Positions 1 to 6,497 of a stretch of DNA of 21,879 nt are shown one piece after another; positions within the stretch are counted from its first letter, which is position 1, and each line of letters opens with the position of its first letter. The position numbers and the translations under genes are program-made. Origin of the DNA: Chlorobiales bacterium (GTDB lineage Bacteria > Bacteroidota > Chlorobiia > Chlorobiales > Chlorobiaceae); NCBI GenBank assembly GCA_022360415.1, contig JAKSDB010000020.1:1-21879 (forward strand), given 5' to 3'. The notes under the pieces were generated by a model. The model was not told the origin of the DNA. It did no database searches and worked only from the letters and a program-made list of their open reading frames with translations.

Positions 1-780
1 ACGGACGCCGGCGGCCCATAGAACGGTTGCGGCTTCGATGCGTTCATTTCCGATCTGGACGCCGTTTGCATCGACGTTGGTTACCATACTGCTTGTCCAT
101 ACCTGTACACCGAGTTGTTCCAGCGCTCTGGTTGCTTTGCTTGCCAGCTCCGGCGAGAAGGACCCGAGGATTCTCGGTTCGGCTTCGACAATAAATATCC
201 TTGTGAGCTTGGGATCGATGTGCTTGTAATATTTGGAAAGCGTGAACCGGCTCATTTCACCGATCGATCCTGCAAGTTCCACCCCGGTAGGTCCCCCGCC
301 TACAATGACGAACGTCAGGTGCTTTTTACGTTCAACCGAATCCGCGGTTCTTTCCGCCGCTTCATAGGCTTCCATCACCCTGCGCCGTATTTCGGTTGCC
401 TGGGCAATGATTTTCAGACCGGGAGCATGCTCTTCCCACTGTTCGTTACCGAAATAATGGTGCTTGACACCACAGGCAAGGATCAGGTAGTCGTAGGGTA
501 TCTCGCCGAAATCTGTCTGCAGAATCTTTCTTTCTGTATCGACATTTTCAACAACACCTTTAAATACGGTAATGTTTTTGTATCTGGAGAGCATGTTTCT
601 CAACGGCTCCGCAACATCGCCCGCACCGAGCGCCGACATGGCGACCTGATAGAGAAGCGGTTGAAAAAGGTGATAGTTTTTTCTATCGATAAGGGTGACT
701 CTGACGTCACGTTTGTTGCCAAGCTCCCTTGCTGCATTGATGCCGGCAAAGCCGCCGCCAACGATCACGACATGTTTCAT
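1..780 (-). CDS. ndh: Type II NADH dehydrogenase (NDH-2), 3' end cut by window edge
   Basis: Reading the minus strand from the ATG at 780-778 gives 260 open codons that run off the left edge, so the C-terminus is missing. Residues 1-20 form a Rossmann FAD-binding start (MKHVVIVGGGFAGINAAREL). Near residues 155-170 a second dinucleotide motif (TFVIVGGGPTGVELAG) fits the NADH site. This two-dinucleotide-domain layout is that of the NDH-2/pyridine nucleotide disulfide oxidoreductase family, membrane-associated flavoproteins that pass electrons from NADH to quinone without pumping protons. An AGGG-rich stretch lies about 8 bases before the ATG. It is divergent from the Rrf2 gene. Sulfide:quinone reductase is a related alternative; the intact NAD motif and the reading through WAAGVR at the edge favour NDH-2. 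Confidence 0.85.
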   Translation of the reverse strand, partial: MKHVVIVGGGFAGINAARELGNKRDVRVTLIDRKNYHLFQPLLYQVAMSALGAGDVAEPLRNMLSRYKNITVFKGVVENVDTERKILQTDFGEIPYDYLILACGVKHHYFGNEQWEEHAPGLKIIAQATEIRRRVMEAYEAAERTADSVERKKHLTFVIVGGGPTGVELAGSIGEMSRFTLSKYYKHIDPKLTRIFIVEAEPRILGSFSPELASKATRALEQLGVQVWTSSMVTNVDANGVQIGNERIEAATVLWAAGVR

Positions 781-1139
781 CGTTTCTTCCCTGCCCTTTT
801 GTCTGGGTTAATTGGTTCATAGTTCTTAAAAGACCGTCGAAAAACCTCCGGAAATTCGATCATACGCAACGGTAACATTATTACTGTCAGGAGAGAGTGC
901 CCGCCCGGTTTTCGCTACTTATTATAGAGTAATTTTCCTAAATAAAAAATTTTGTTCCCCGGGCCTTATTTTCTTTTTCGGCAAAGAACTACAGGGTGCC
1001 CTGGAATGCTTCAGCCGCTTGCATGCCTTGTTCTGCTTTCGTGTCGCTGAAGACGACGCGGTTTTTGTGAAAATATTCTTGACTATTTTGGTCGATTTTT
1101 ATAAGTTAAAGTTGTATAAAATAGTCAGAATAGTCTGTT
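781..1139. other. Divergent intergenic control region
   Basis: This 359-base gap lies between the divergent NDH-2 and Rrf2 genes. No convincing open frame was found in it. The middle is AT-rich (around 920-975). A weak 7-base inverted repeat (CTTCAGC near 1009, GCTGAAG near 1046) has a long loop and no T-run. The right 60 bases hold the repeat cluster described separately. It probably contains promoters for both genes. Confidence 0.6.
1079..1137 (+). promoter_or_regulatory. Rrf2/IscR-like operator cluster with -35 element
   Basis: Seen directly: TTGACTATTTTGGTCGA at 1079-1095 fits the IscR type 1 core YYGACTRWWWYAGTCRR, as I recall it, at all but one position. A second, weaker copy, TTGTATAAAATAGTCAG, is at 1112-1128. 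GACTATTTT (1081-1089) and AAAATAGTC (1118-1126) are perfect inverted repeats. AATAGTCAG/AATAGTCTG are tandem direct repeats at 1120-1137, ending 2 bases before the regulator's ATG. TTGACT also serves as a good -35; the -10 is unclear (TATAAG at 1100 or TATAAA at 1115). Inferred role: autoregulation and control of the downstream sulfur operon. Confidence 0.6.
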
Positions 1140-1550
1140 ATGTTTTCACTGAGCGCCAAGGCACATTACGGATTAGCTGCCATGCTTGATCTGGCGGACA
1201 ACTTCGGTAAGGACCGACTGCAAATCAGGCAGATTGTCGAGCAGAGAAGTATTCCGAAAAATTATCTGGAGCAGATTTTCAACCGGCTGGTAAAAACCGG
1301 GCTGGTGAAAAGCGTCAGGGGCAACAGGGGAGGGTACGAACTTGCCGACAGTCCGCGGAATCTTGTGGTTTTCTCAATTCTCGAAGCTCTCGAAGGGCCT
1401 CTCGATATCGTCAGGGAACATGACGCCAAAGCGGTAAGGGAGACGTTCGGCAACCTTGAAAATGTTATCAGGGAACACTTTTCCATGTCCCTGGATGAGC
1501 TTCTTGAAAAGGAGAGAAGGTATGGGGAGAGACGGATCTATTATATATAG
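1140..1550 (+). CDS. Rrf2-family transcriptional regulator without cysteines
   Basis: The product has 136 residues. The N-terminus (LSAKAHYGLAAMLDLA) and the winged-helix recognition segment around residues 38-68 (IPKNYLEQIFNRLVKTGLVK, then RGNRGGYELA) are typical of Rrf2/IscR/CymR proteins, which usually run to 130-165 residues. There is no cysteine in the whole protein, so it cannot bind the Fe-S cluster of IscR or NsrR through cysteine. In this it resembles CymR, the cysteine-metabolism repressor of Firmicutes, which senses sulfur status through a complex with CysK. Its neighbour 33 bases downstream is a cysteine synthase, which makes the parallel attractive but unproven. The start fits the family; no Shine-Dalgarno sequence precedes it, so the message may be nearly leaderless. 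It likely represses itself through the overlapping repeats. Confidence 0.9.
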   Translation: MFSLSAKAHYGLAAMLDLADNFGKDRLQIRQIVEQRSIPKNYLEQIFNRLVKTGLVKSVRGNRGGYELADSPRNLVVFSILEALEGPLDIVREHDAKAVRETFGNLENVIREHFSMSLDELLEKERRYGERRIYYI

Positions 1551-1583
1551 ATGTGGCTGTAGCTTTTAATATGATTCACCGGA

Positions 1584-2501
1584 TTGCGATACGCTGAAGA
1601 CATAACCGGGCTTGTGGGAAGAACCCCTCTTGTAGCGCTGAGCAGGCTTTTCGGGAATGGGAACCGAGTGCTGGCAAAACTCGAGCAGTACAACCCCTGT
1701 GGATCGGTCAAGGACAGGGCGGCGCTTGCCATGATCGACAATGCCGTTGAGAGGGGCGAGCTTGAGCCTCACGGCACGATAATCGAAGCTACCAGCGGAA
1801 ACACGGGAATCGCTCTTGCGTTCATTGCCGCTGTCAGGAAATACAGGCTCATTGTGGTTATGCCGGATTCAATGAGCATCGAAAGAAGAAAACTTCTTGC
1901 ATTTTTCGGAGCGGGAGTTGAGCTGACACCCGCCCATCTTGGAATGGAAGGTGCCATTGCGAAAGCAGAGGAATTGCATGTTTCCCTGGAAGGTTCTTTT
2001 CTTGTCCGTCAGTTTGACAATCCTTCAAATGCGGAGGTTCATGAGAACACAACCGCCGGTGAAATATTGCAGGATACCGACGGGAACGTTAACGTCATCG
2101 TTGCCGGTGTGGGAACGGGAGGAACAATAACCGGAATAGCAAGGAAAGTGAGGAAAGAACGTCCATCGGTGAAGATTGTTGCCGTCGAGCCGGCAAACTG
2201 TGCTGCTCTAAGCGGTGAGCCTCCCGGGCCTCACGCAATACAGGGTATCGGGCCCGGGTTTATTCCCTCCATCATGGACAGAGAGCTGATTGACGAAGTG
2301 GTTACGGTAACCGATGAGGAGGCAATGCAATGGATGCAGAGGATTGTTCTTCAAGAGGGGATTCTGGCTGGAATTTCATCGGGAGCCGCAGCCTGCGGAA
2401 CCGCAAAATACATAAAAAACAAAGGAATACAGGATTCGACGATCGTGACGTTGTTTCCCGATACCGGGGAGAGATATCTGAGTATAACCACAAAAATATG
2501 A
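1584..2501 (+). CDS. cysK: Cysteine synthase, PLP-dependent (CysK/CysM type)
   Basis: The product has 305 residues, the usual family length. It joins sulfide, or a protein thiocarboxylate, to an activated serine to make cysteine. Visible motifs: GRTPLV near residue 13, the PLP lysine in CGSVKDRAA (K43), the substrate loop TSGNTG (70-75), the phosphate-binding GVGTGGTITG near 176, and the C-terminal GISSGAAA. The start is a TTG, because the frame is closed by TGA at 1572-1574; an ATG at 1571 opens only an 8-codon frame. No clear ribosome site is seen, so translation may be coupled to the regulator. The stop overlaps the carrier's ATG (ATGA). Pairing with a ThiS-like carrier and a JAMM protease recalls mycobacterial CysM/CysO/Mec+. 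Whether the substrate is O-acetylserine or O-phosphoserine cannot be told from sequence alone. Confidence 0.92.
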   Translation: MRYAEDITGLVGRTPLVALSRLFGNGNRVLAKLEQYNPCGSVKDRAALAMIDNAVERGELEPHGTIIEATSGNTGIALAFIAAVRKYRLIVVMPDSMSIERRKLLAFFGAGVELTPAHLGMEGAIAKAEELHVSLEGSFLVRQFDNPSNAEVHENTTAGEILQDTDGNVNVIVAGVGTGGTITGIARKVRKERPSVKIVAVEPANCAALSGEPPGPHAIQGIGPGFIPSIMDRELIDEVVTVTDEEAMQWMQRIVLQEGILAGISSGAAACGTAKYIKNKGIQDSTIVTLFPDTGERYLSITTKI

Positions 2502-2719
2502 TTATGAAGCTGACAATCAACGGTGAAAAAAAAGAGGTTGTGCGTGAGTCCATGACGGTGAAAGAACTGCTTGCACAACAGGGAGTTGAAATGCCGGACA
2601 TGGTTTCCGTTCAGATCAACGGGGATTTTCTTGAGCGGGATGCTTTCGATTCAAGAATTGTCAAAGAAGGTGACGAAATTGATTTTCTCTATTTCATGGG
2701 AGGAGGAGGCTCTGCATGA
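2498..2719 (+). CDS. ThiS/MoaD-like sulfur carrier protein with Ser-Ala tail
   Basis: The product has 73 residues, with a ubiquitin-like beta-grasp pattern: MKLTINGEKKEV start, MTVKELLAQQGV helix, and VKEGDEIDFLYF before the glycines. Such carriers work with a C-terminal Gly-Gly that is adenylated and turned into a thiocarboxylate. Here the end is MGGGGSA, so two residues follow the glycines and must be removed first. Mycobacterial CysO-type, Pseudomonas QbsE and Wolinella HcyS-Ala carriers use a JAMM protease for related steps, and one is encoded downstream. Start ATG 2498 overlaps the cysteine synthase stop; ATG 2504 is possible. The stop overlaps the next ATG in the same ATGA way, so the three genes are translationally coupled. 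It could also serve thiamine synthesis, but no thiazole genes are nearby. Confidence 0.9.
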   Translation: MIMKLTINGEKKEVVRESMTVKELLAQQGVEMPDMVSVQINGDFLERDAFDSRIVKEGDEIDFLYFMGGGGSA

Positions 2720-3948
2720 AGGGTTTTACCACAAAGGCGCTGCATACCGGGTATCCCAAAAAGGATGTTCACGGAGCCCTTCGCCCGCCGTTGTATGATT
2801 CCGTTGCTTTCGAGTTTGAAAACGCCGAAAGGATTCAGGAGGCGTTCGAAGGAAAGCTGCCGGCGCATACGTACAGCAGGATTTCCAACCCGACCGTGGA
2901 GGATTTCGAAACGAAAATCCGGGTTCTTACCGGTTCGCGCGGGGTTATCGCGCTTTCATCCGGTATGGCCGCCATTACCAATGTCATGCTCGCCCTCTGT
3001 TCCGCCGGGAGCAATATTGTTTCGAGCCGACACCTTTTTGGAAACACCATATCACTGTTTGAAAAGACATTAGGGGACTGGGGTCTCGAAGTACGCTACG
3101 CCGATATGAACAATCCGGGTTCCATAGAAAGCAGGATCGACGAACAGACCCGTGTGTTGTACCTTGAAACGATAACCAATCCACAGCTCGAAGTTGCCGA
3201 CATTTCCGTCGTTTCAGCCTGTGCGGAAAGGGCCGGGATTCCTCTTGTGCTTGACGGTACGCTGACAACGCCATATCTGTTCAGCTCGAGGGATTACGGG
3301 GTTGCGGTGGAGGTTGTTTCCACGACCAAGTATGTGTCAGGCGGGGCAACCGGGGTTGGCGGGATCGTTATCGATAACGGTTTGTTCGACTGGAGCAGGT
3401 CGTCGAAAATCTCTCCGCTTACAGGGCAGTACGGGCAGTTTGCATTTCTTGCCAAACTGCGCAGGGAGGTTTTCAGGAACTGCGGTTCCTGCATGGCCCC
3501 GCATCACGCATGGATGAACACGCTCGGTCTGGAAACCCTTGCTCTGCGCATTCAGAAGAGCTGCGATAACGCAATGGAAATTGCCCGGTTTCTTGCCGGG
3601 CAGGAAAAAATCAGGGGCGTCAACTACCCCGGTTTGCCGACATCACAGAGTCATGCAGTCGCGGCAAGGCAGTTCAACGGAAGGTTTGGGGGGCTGGTTG
3701 CTTTTGAACTTGAGGACAGGGAACAGTGTTTCCGTTTTATCGACAGCCTCGGGATTATCAGAAACGCGACAAATCTCAACGATAACAAAAGCCTGATTAT
3801 CCATCCCGCTTCGACGATATTCAGTGAATATTCTGTTCGGGAGCGCCGGGATATGGGTATTGCGGATAACATGCTGAGGTTGTCGGTCGGCATCGAGGAC
3901 CTGGAAGATTTAACAGATGACATAAAAAATGGAATAGAGAGCATATGA
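2716..3948 (+). CDS. metY: O-acetylhomoserine sulfhydrylase-like PLP enzyme (Cys/Met metabolism family)
   Basis: The product has 410 residues. Motifs of the trans-sulfuration family are clear: YSRISNPT at 53-60, ALSSGMAAI near 80 (PLP phosphate side), LVLDGT with D180 (pyridine nitrogen), and STTKY with K205 as the PLP lysine, followed by SGGATGVGG. The family includes MetY, MetB, MetZ and methionine gamma-lyase. Placement in an operon with a sulfur carrier, an E1 and a JAMM protease favours the MetY role seen in the Wolinella HcyS pathway: adding thiocarboxylate sulfur to O-acetylhomoserine to give homocysteine. Cystathionine gamma-synthase is the main alternative. It overlaps both neighbours by 4 bases (ATGA), so it belongs to one coupled unit. 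Confidence 0.88.
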   Translation: MKGFTTKALHTGYPKKDVHGALRPPLYDSVAFEFENAERIQEAFEGKLPAHTYSRISNPTVEDFETKIRVLTGSRGVIALSSGMAAITNVMLALCSAGSNIVSSRHLFGNTISLFEKTLGDWGLEVRYADMNNPGSIESRIDEQTRVLYLETITNPQLEVADISVVSACAERAGIPLVLDGTLTTPYLFSSRDYGVAVEVVSTTKYVSGGATGVGGIVIDNGLFDWSRSSKISPLTGQYGQFAFLAKLRREVFRNCGSCMAPHHAWMNTLGLETLALRIQKSCDNAMEIARFLAGQEKIRGVNYPGLPTSQSHAVAARQFNGRFGGLVAFELEDREQCFRFIDSLGIIRNATNLNDNKSLIIHPASTIFSEYSVRERRDMGIADNMLRLSVGIEDLEDLTDDIKNGIESI

Positions 3949-4751
3949 TTGATTTTACCGAGTCCCAGCTTGAACGTTACAGCCGCCATATTCTGCTCGA
4001 CTCCGTCGGGGTCGAAGGGCAGCAGAAACTTCTTCGGTCCAGAGTGCTGATCATCGGTGCGGGAGGGCTTGGCGCACCGGCGGCCATGTATTGTGCGGCA
4101 GCCGGGATCGGAACAATAGGTATTGTCGATGCTGATGCCGTCGAGGTTTCGAACCTTCAGCGGCAGATCATTCACTTTACAGACGACCTCGGGTCAGCGA
4201 AAGTGTCCTCTGCCAGGGAAAAGATGGAAGCGATAAATCCTGATGTAACTGTCGAGCCCATAAAAGCTTTTGTCAATGCGTCGAATATCAGTGATATCAT
4301 CGACGGCTATGATTTTGTTATCGACGGCACCGACAATTTCGCGACTAAATTTCTCATCAATGACGCCTGCGTGATGCTGGATACACCCTTTTCTCACGGC
4401 GGGATTCTGAGGTTCAACGGCCAGACAATGACCGTGCTGCCGAAAGAAAGTGCCTGCTATCGTTGCGTGTTCCATAAACCTCCGCCGAAAAACATGATCC
4501 CGACCTGCTCCGAAGCGGGTGTGCTGGGAGCGGTGGCCGGAATGCTCGGTACGGTACAGGCCGCTGAAGCATTGAAGTATATCACCGGAGCAGGGGAGGT
4601 TCTGGCTGACGCATTGCTGACTTTCGACGCGCTGCCCATGAATTTCAGGAAAGTGAAACTAAAACGAAACCCGAATTGCGCGGTCTGCTCCGAGCGTCCT
4701 TCTATTACCGAATTGCGGGATGAGGAGCAGACGGTTTGCGACCTGAAATGA
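3945..4751 (+). CDS. MoeB/ThiF/HcyF-like adenylyltransferase (E1-like)
   Basis: The product has 268 residues, the length of MoeB/ThiF without a rhodanese domain. It should adenylate the carrier's C-terminal glycine. Visible features: ERYSRHILL start, ATP loop GAGGLGAP near residues 38-45, D-rich segment IVDADAVEVSNLQRQ, IDGTDNFATKF, two CxxC zinc pairs (CYRC mid-protein and CAVC near the end), and TCSEAGVLG with the candidate catalytic cysteine. It overlaps the sulfhydrylase stop (ATGA). A miniature element begins immediately after its stop codon. Within this operon the natural partner is the 2498-2719 carrier, making it HcyF- or MoeZ-like in role. It could also serve molybdopterin or thiamine synthesis. 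Confidence 0.92.
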   Translation: MIDFTESQLERYSRHILLDSVGVEGQQKLLRSRVLIIGAGGLGAPAAMYCAAAGIGTIGIVDADAVEVSNLQRQIIHFTDDLGSAKVSSAREKMEAINPDVTVEPIKAFVNASNISDIIDGYDFVIDGTDNFATKFLINDACVMLDTPFSHGGILRFNGQTMTVLPKESACYRCVFHKPPPKNMIPTCSEAGVLGAVAGMLGTVQAAEALKYITGAGEVLADALLTFDALPMNFRKVKLKRNPNCAVCSERPSITELRDEEQTVCDLK

Positions 4752-4836
4752 GGGTACCTCTATTAATTGTCGTGAGTCCCGATAGAATCGGGACAACGAC
4801 GTAATCATGGTGCGCAACAAGTTAATAGAGGCGCCC
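4752..4836. mobile_element. Miniature inverted-repeat element, short copy
   Basis: This 85-base element is bounded by GGGTACCTCTATTAATT and, inverted, GTTAATAGAGGCGCCC. Inside is a perfect 8-base stem (GTCCCGAT 4776-4783, ATCGGGAC 4787-4794), flanked by GTCGT/ACGAC, so the whole can fold as a long hairpin. The right 40 bases are nearly identical to the right part of the element at 5894-6036. No protein is encoded. The flanks ATGA/ATAA match at 3 of 4 positions, a possible decayed 4-base target duplication. It begins directly after the thiF-like stop codon. Confidence 0.75.
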
Positions 4837-4867
4837 ATAACAGATGGCTACTCGAAAAGGAGAGAGC

Positions 4868-5266
4868 ATGGAAATGTGCAAAAGCGTTTATGAAAAGATT
4901 ATCGAACATGCCCGCCGGGAGATGCCTCTGGAAGCATGCGGGTATCTGGGGGGTAATGAAAGAACGGTCCTTGAGGTTTATTCTCTGACGAACATTGACA
5001 AATCGGGTGAACATTTCTCTTTCGATCCGAAAGAACAGTTTGAGGCAGTGCTTGCAATGCGAAAGAAAAAACAGCGTGCAGTTGCCGTCTATCACAGCCA
5101 TCCCGAAACACCGGCACGGCCGTCGCAGGAGGATATCCGGCTTGCATTCGATCCGGAAATCATCCATGTGATTGTTTCTCTCGCAGCCGCCGAACCGGAG
5201 GTCAGGGCATTCAGGATCGTAAAGAAAGAGGTTGCCGAAGAGCCTCTCGGCATTATTGACGGATAA
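4868..5266 (+). CDS. JAMM/MPN metalloprotease (Mec+/HcyD-like)
   Basis: The product has 132 residues from ATG 4868, chosen because AAGGAG lies just upstream. An earlier in-frame ATG at 4844 lacks a ribosome site and sits against the miniature element. All JAMM zinc-site residues are present: E22 in MPLEACGYLGG, then H76-S-H78, S86 and D89 in HSHPETPARPSQED (HxHx7SxxD). Bacterial stand-alone enzymes of this kind remove residues after the Gly-Gly of a ThiS-like carrier, or release cysteine or homocysteine from it. The carrier encoded upstream ends in Gly-Gly-Ser-Ala, a fitting substrate. It is separated from the E1 gene by the element and followed 34 bases later by the DsrE2-like gene. Confidence 0.9.
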   Translation: MEMCKSVYEKIIEHARREMPLEACGYLGGNERTVLEVYSLTNIDKSGEHFSFDPKEQFEAVLAMRKKKQRAVAVYHSHPETPARPSQEDIRLAFDPEIIHVIVSLAAAEPEVRAFRIVKKEVAEEPLGIIDG

Positions 5267-5300
5267 AGGATACCACGGAACCGGAAAACCAGGAAAGGCA

Positions 5301-5777
5301 ATGGAACGTAAAAAGCTCTCGATAGTATGTTTCAGCGGCGATTTTGACAAAGCGCTTGCTGCATTTACCCTCGCAACAGGTGCTGCCGCGGTAAACTGGG
5401 AGGTGAAGATGTTTTTTACCTTCTGGGGACTGAATGTTCTGAAGAAAAAAACAGGCCGGGCATGGATTGGGAGCGGGGTTCTTGCGAAAGTTTTCAATTT
5501 TCTCATGGGAGGAAAAAGGAATCTTCCGTTAAGCCGCCTGAATTTTGGCGGCGCAAGCCCGGCGCTGATGACCGGGATGATGAAGAAAAATAACGTTGCA
5601 ACCCTCGATGAGCTGATAGTGGCTGCGAAAGAGCTTGGTATCGATTTTGTCGCCTGCGAAATGGCAATGCATATTCTCGGGATCAAAAAGGATGACCTTG
5701 ACGACCATGTGCAGAATGTTGTCGGCGTCGCCACTTTCCTCGACGCTTCGAAGGATGGACATATTATTTTTATATAA
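5301..5777 (+). CDS. DsrE2-like (DsrE/DsrF superfamily) sulfur relay protein
   Basis: The product has 158 residues. The start ATG 5301 has AGGAAAGG 2 bases before it; longer in-frame extensions overlap the JAMM gene and lack family-like sequence. The N-terminus (KLSIVCFSGDFDKALAAFTL), VKMFFTFWGLNVLKK and the FVACEMAMHILGI segment match what I recall of the DsrE2/COG2210 family. Cysteines are C10 and C119; C119 is in the position usually implicated in persulfide handling. In sulfur oxidisers DsrE2 genes travel with tusA, and a TusA-like gene follows here after the second element. The likely role is cytoplasmic delivery of persulfide sulfur to the E1/carrier system. The hydrophobic stretch at residues 35-46 could mean membrane contact. 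Confidence 0.8.
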   Translation: MERKKLSIVCFSGDFDKALAAFTLATGAAAVNWEVKMFFTFWGLNVLKKKTGRAWIGSGVLAKVFNFLMGGKRNLPLSRLNFGGASPALMTGMMKKNNVATLDELIVAAKELGIDFVACEMAMHILGIKKDDLDDHVQNVVGVATFLDASKDGHIIFI

Positions 5778-5893
5778 ACCCATAGTAAATGGCTGTTCGG
5801 TTAGCTTACAGTTGGAACGAGCAACAAGGGAAAGTCAAAAAAAGCTTGTTAGCGGGATAGCGCTAGAGATGGCTGGGTACTAAAGTGAATAAA

Positions 5894-6036
5894 GGGCACC
5901 TCTATAAATTGTCGCGAGCGACATGAGTACAAGGCGAACGGAGCCGGAGAAACCGGAGTGTACACGAAGTACATGAGGATTTCGAGCACCGATCAACGAA
6001 GTAATCATGGTGCGTAGCAAATTAATAGAGGTGCCC
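5894..6036. mobile_element. Miniature inverted-repeat element, long copy, with TAAA duplication
   Basis: This 143-base element has terminal repeats GGGCACCTCTATAAATT and AATTAATAGAGGTGCCC, inverted and identical except at one position. It is flanked on both sides by TAAA (5890-5893, 6037-6040), a candidate 4-base target duplication. Its right 42 bases match the short copy at 4752-4836 closely. The middle (about 5920-5990) is unique to this copy and includes GTGTACAC. There is no coding capacity, so a full-length element elsewhere would have to supply transposase. Its right end abuts the AAGGAGG ribosome site of the TusA-like gene. Confidence 0.8.
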
Positions 6037-6054
6037 TAAAGGAGGATATTTTCC

Positions 6055-6273
6055 GTGGAACACTCAATAGATATAACAAAAGAACGCTGCCCGATGACCA
6101 TGGTCAAGGTGAAACTGAAACTTTCTCAGATTGAGGAAGGGGATACTCTCGATGTTCTGCTGACGGAAGGCGAACCTCTCGAAAGCGTTCCGCGGACTGC
6201 CAAAGAGCAGGGGCATCATGTCGAGGATATCAGGAAAGAAGGAGAGTATTACCACGTGATTATCCGGAAGTAA
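6055..6273 (+). CDS. tusA: TusA/SirA-like sulfur carrier
   Basis: The product has 72 residues, starting at GTG 6055, with a strong AAGGAGG at 6038-6044. The family hallmark CP motif is present (C12-P13 in ERCPMTMVKVKLKL), followed by the EEGDTLDVLL strand. TusA proteins accept and pass on persulfide sulfur. In sulfur-oxidising organisms they pair with DsrE-type proteins and rhodaneses. Here it closes the sulfur operon, after the DsrE2-like gene and a miniature element. Its ribosome site lies directly after the element's right end, so it could also be transcribed or translated somewhat independently. The residue after CP is Met, as in many family members. Confidence 0.88.
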   Translation: MEHSIDITKERCPMTMVKVKLKLSQIEEGDTLDVLLTEGEPLESVPRTAKEQGHHVEDIRKEGEYYHVIIRK

Positions 6274-6376
6274 AAAGCCCGGAATTGGCCTGTGATTTTT
6301 GCCGACGAACGTCATTATACGCCATTAACACATTGAATAGGGTTATTTTTGTGAAAAAAGCTTTTTGCTGTTTGGA

Positions 6377-6382
6377 TATAAT
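6377..6382 (+). promoter_or_regulatory. Consensus -10 box (TATAAT) of the cytochrome-porin gene
   Basis: A perfect TATAAT preceded by TTTGGA resembles an extended -10. A -35 at the right distance is not evident (only A-tract). Transcription would begin near 6389, inside the palindromes that follow. Confidence 0.5.
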
Positions 6383-6416
6383 GGTTAACGATTGTTAACT
6401 TAACAATTGTTAATCC
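6383..6416. promoter_or_regulatory. Nested palindromic operator
   Basis: Seen directly: the perfect 14-base palindrome TTAACAATTGTTAA (6400-6413) overlaps ATTGTTAACTTAACAAT (6391-6407, 8-base arms with one spacer base). GGTTAAC begins the block and TTAATCC closes it, so the whole 34 bases form a near-palindrome with one gap and one mismatch. It lies immediately after the TATAAT box and over the expected transcription start. A dimeric or tetrameric repressor site is the natural reading; the regulator is not known. Confidence 0.6.
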
Positions 6417-6497
6417 GGCAAGGATAATGCGTTGGCCTGTCAAAGGGAGCCCCCATCAAACGCATTTCATAATTCTGTAAATAGGAGGAGAATGACC

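Noticed and set aside
115..822. Long plus-strand frame over the left edge
   Set aside because: It is antisense to the NDH-2 reading, which shows FAD and NAD motifs; the plus-strand translation has no family features.
1009..1052. CTTCAGC/GCTGAAG inverted repeat
   Set aside because: The stem has seven bases with a loop over 30, no T-run and no promoter relation; likely chance.
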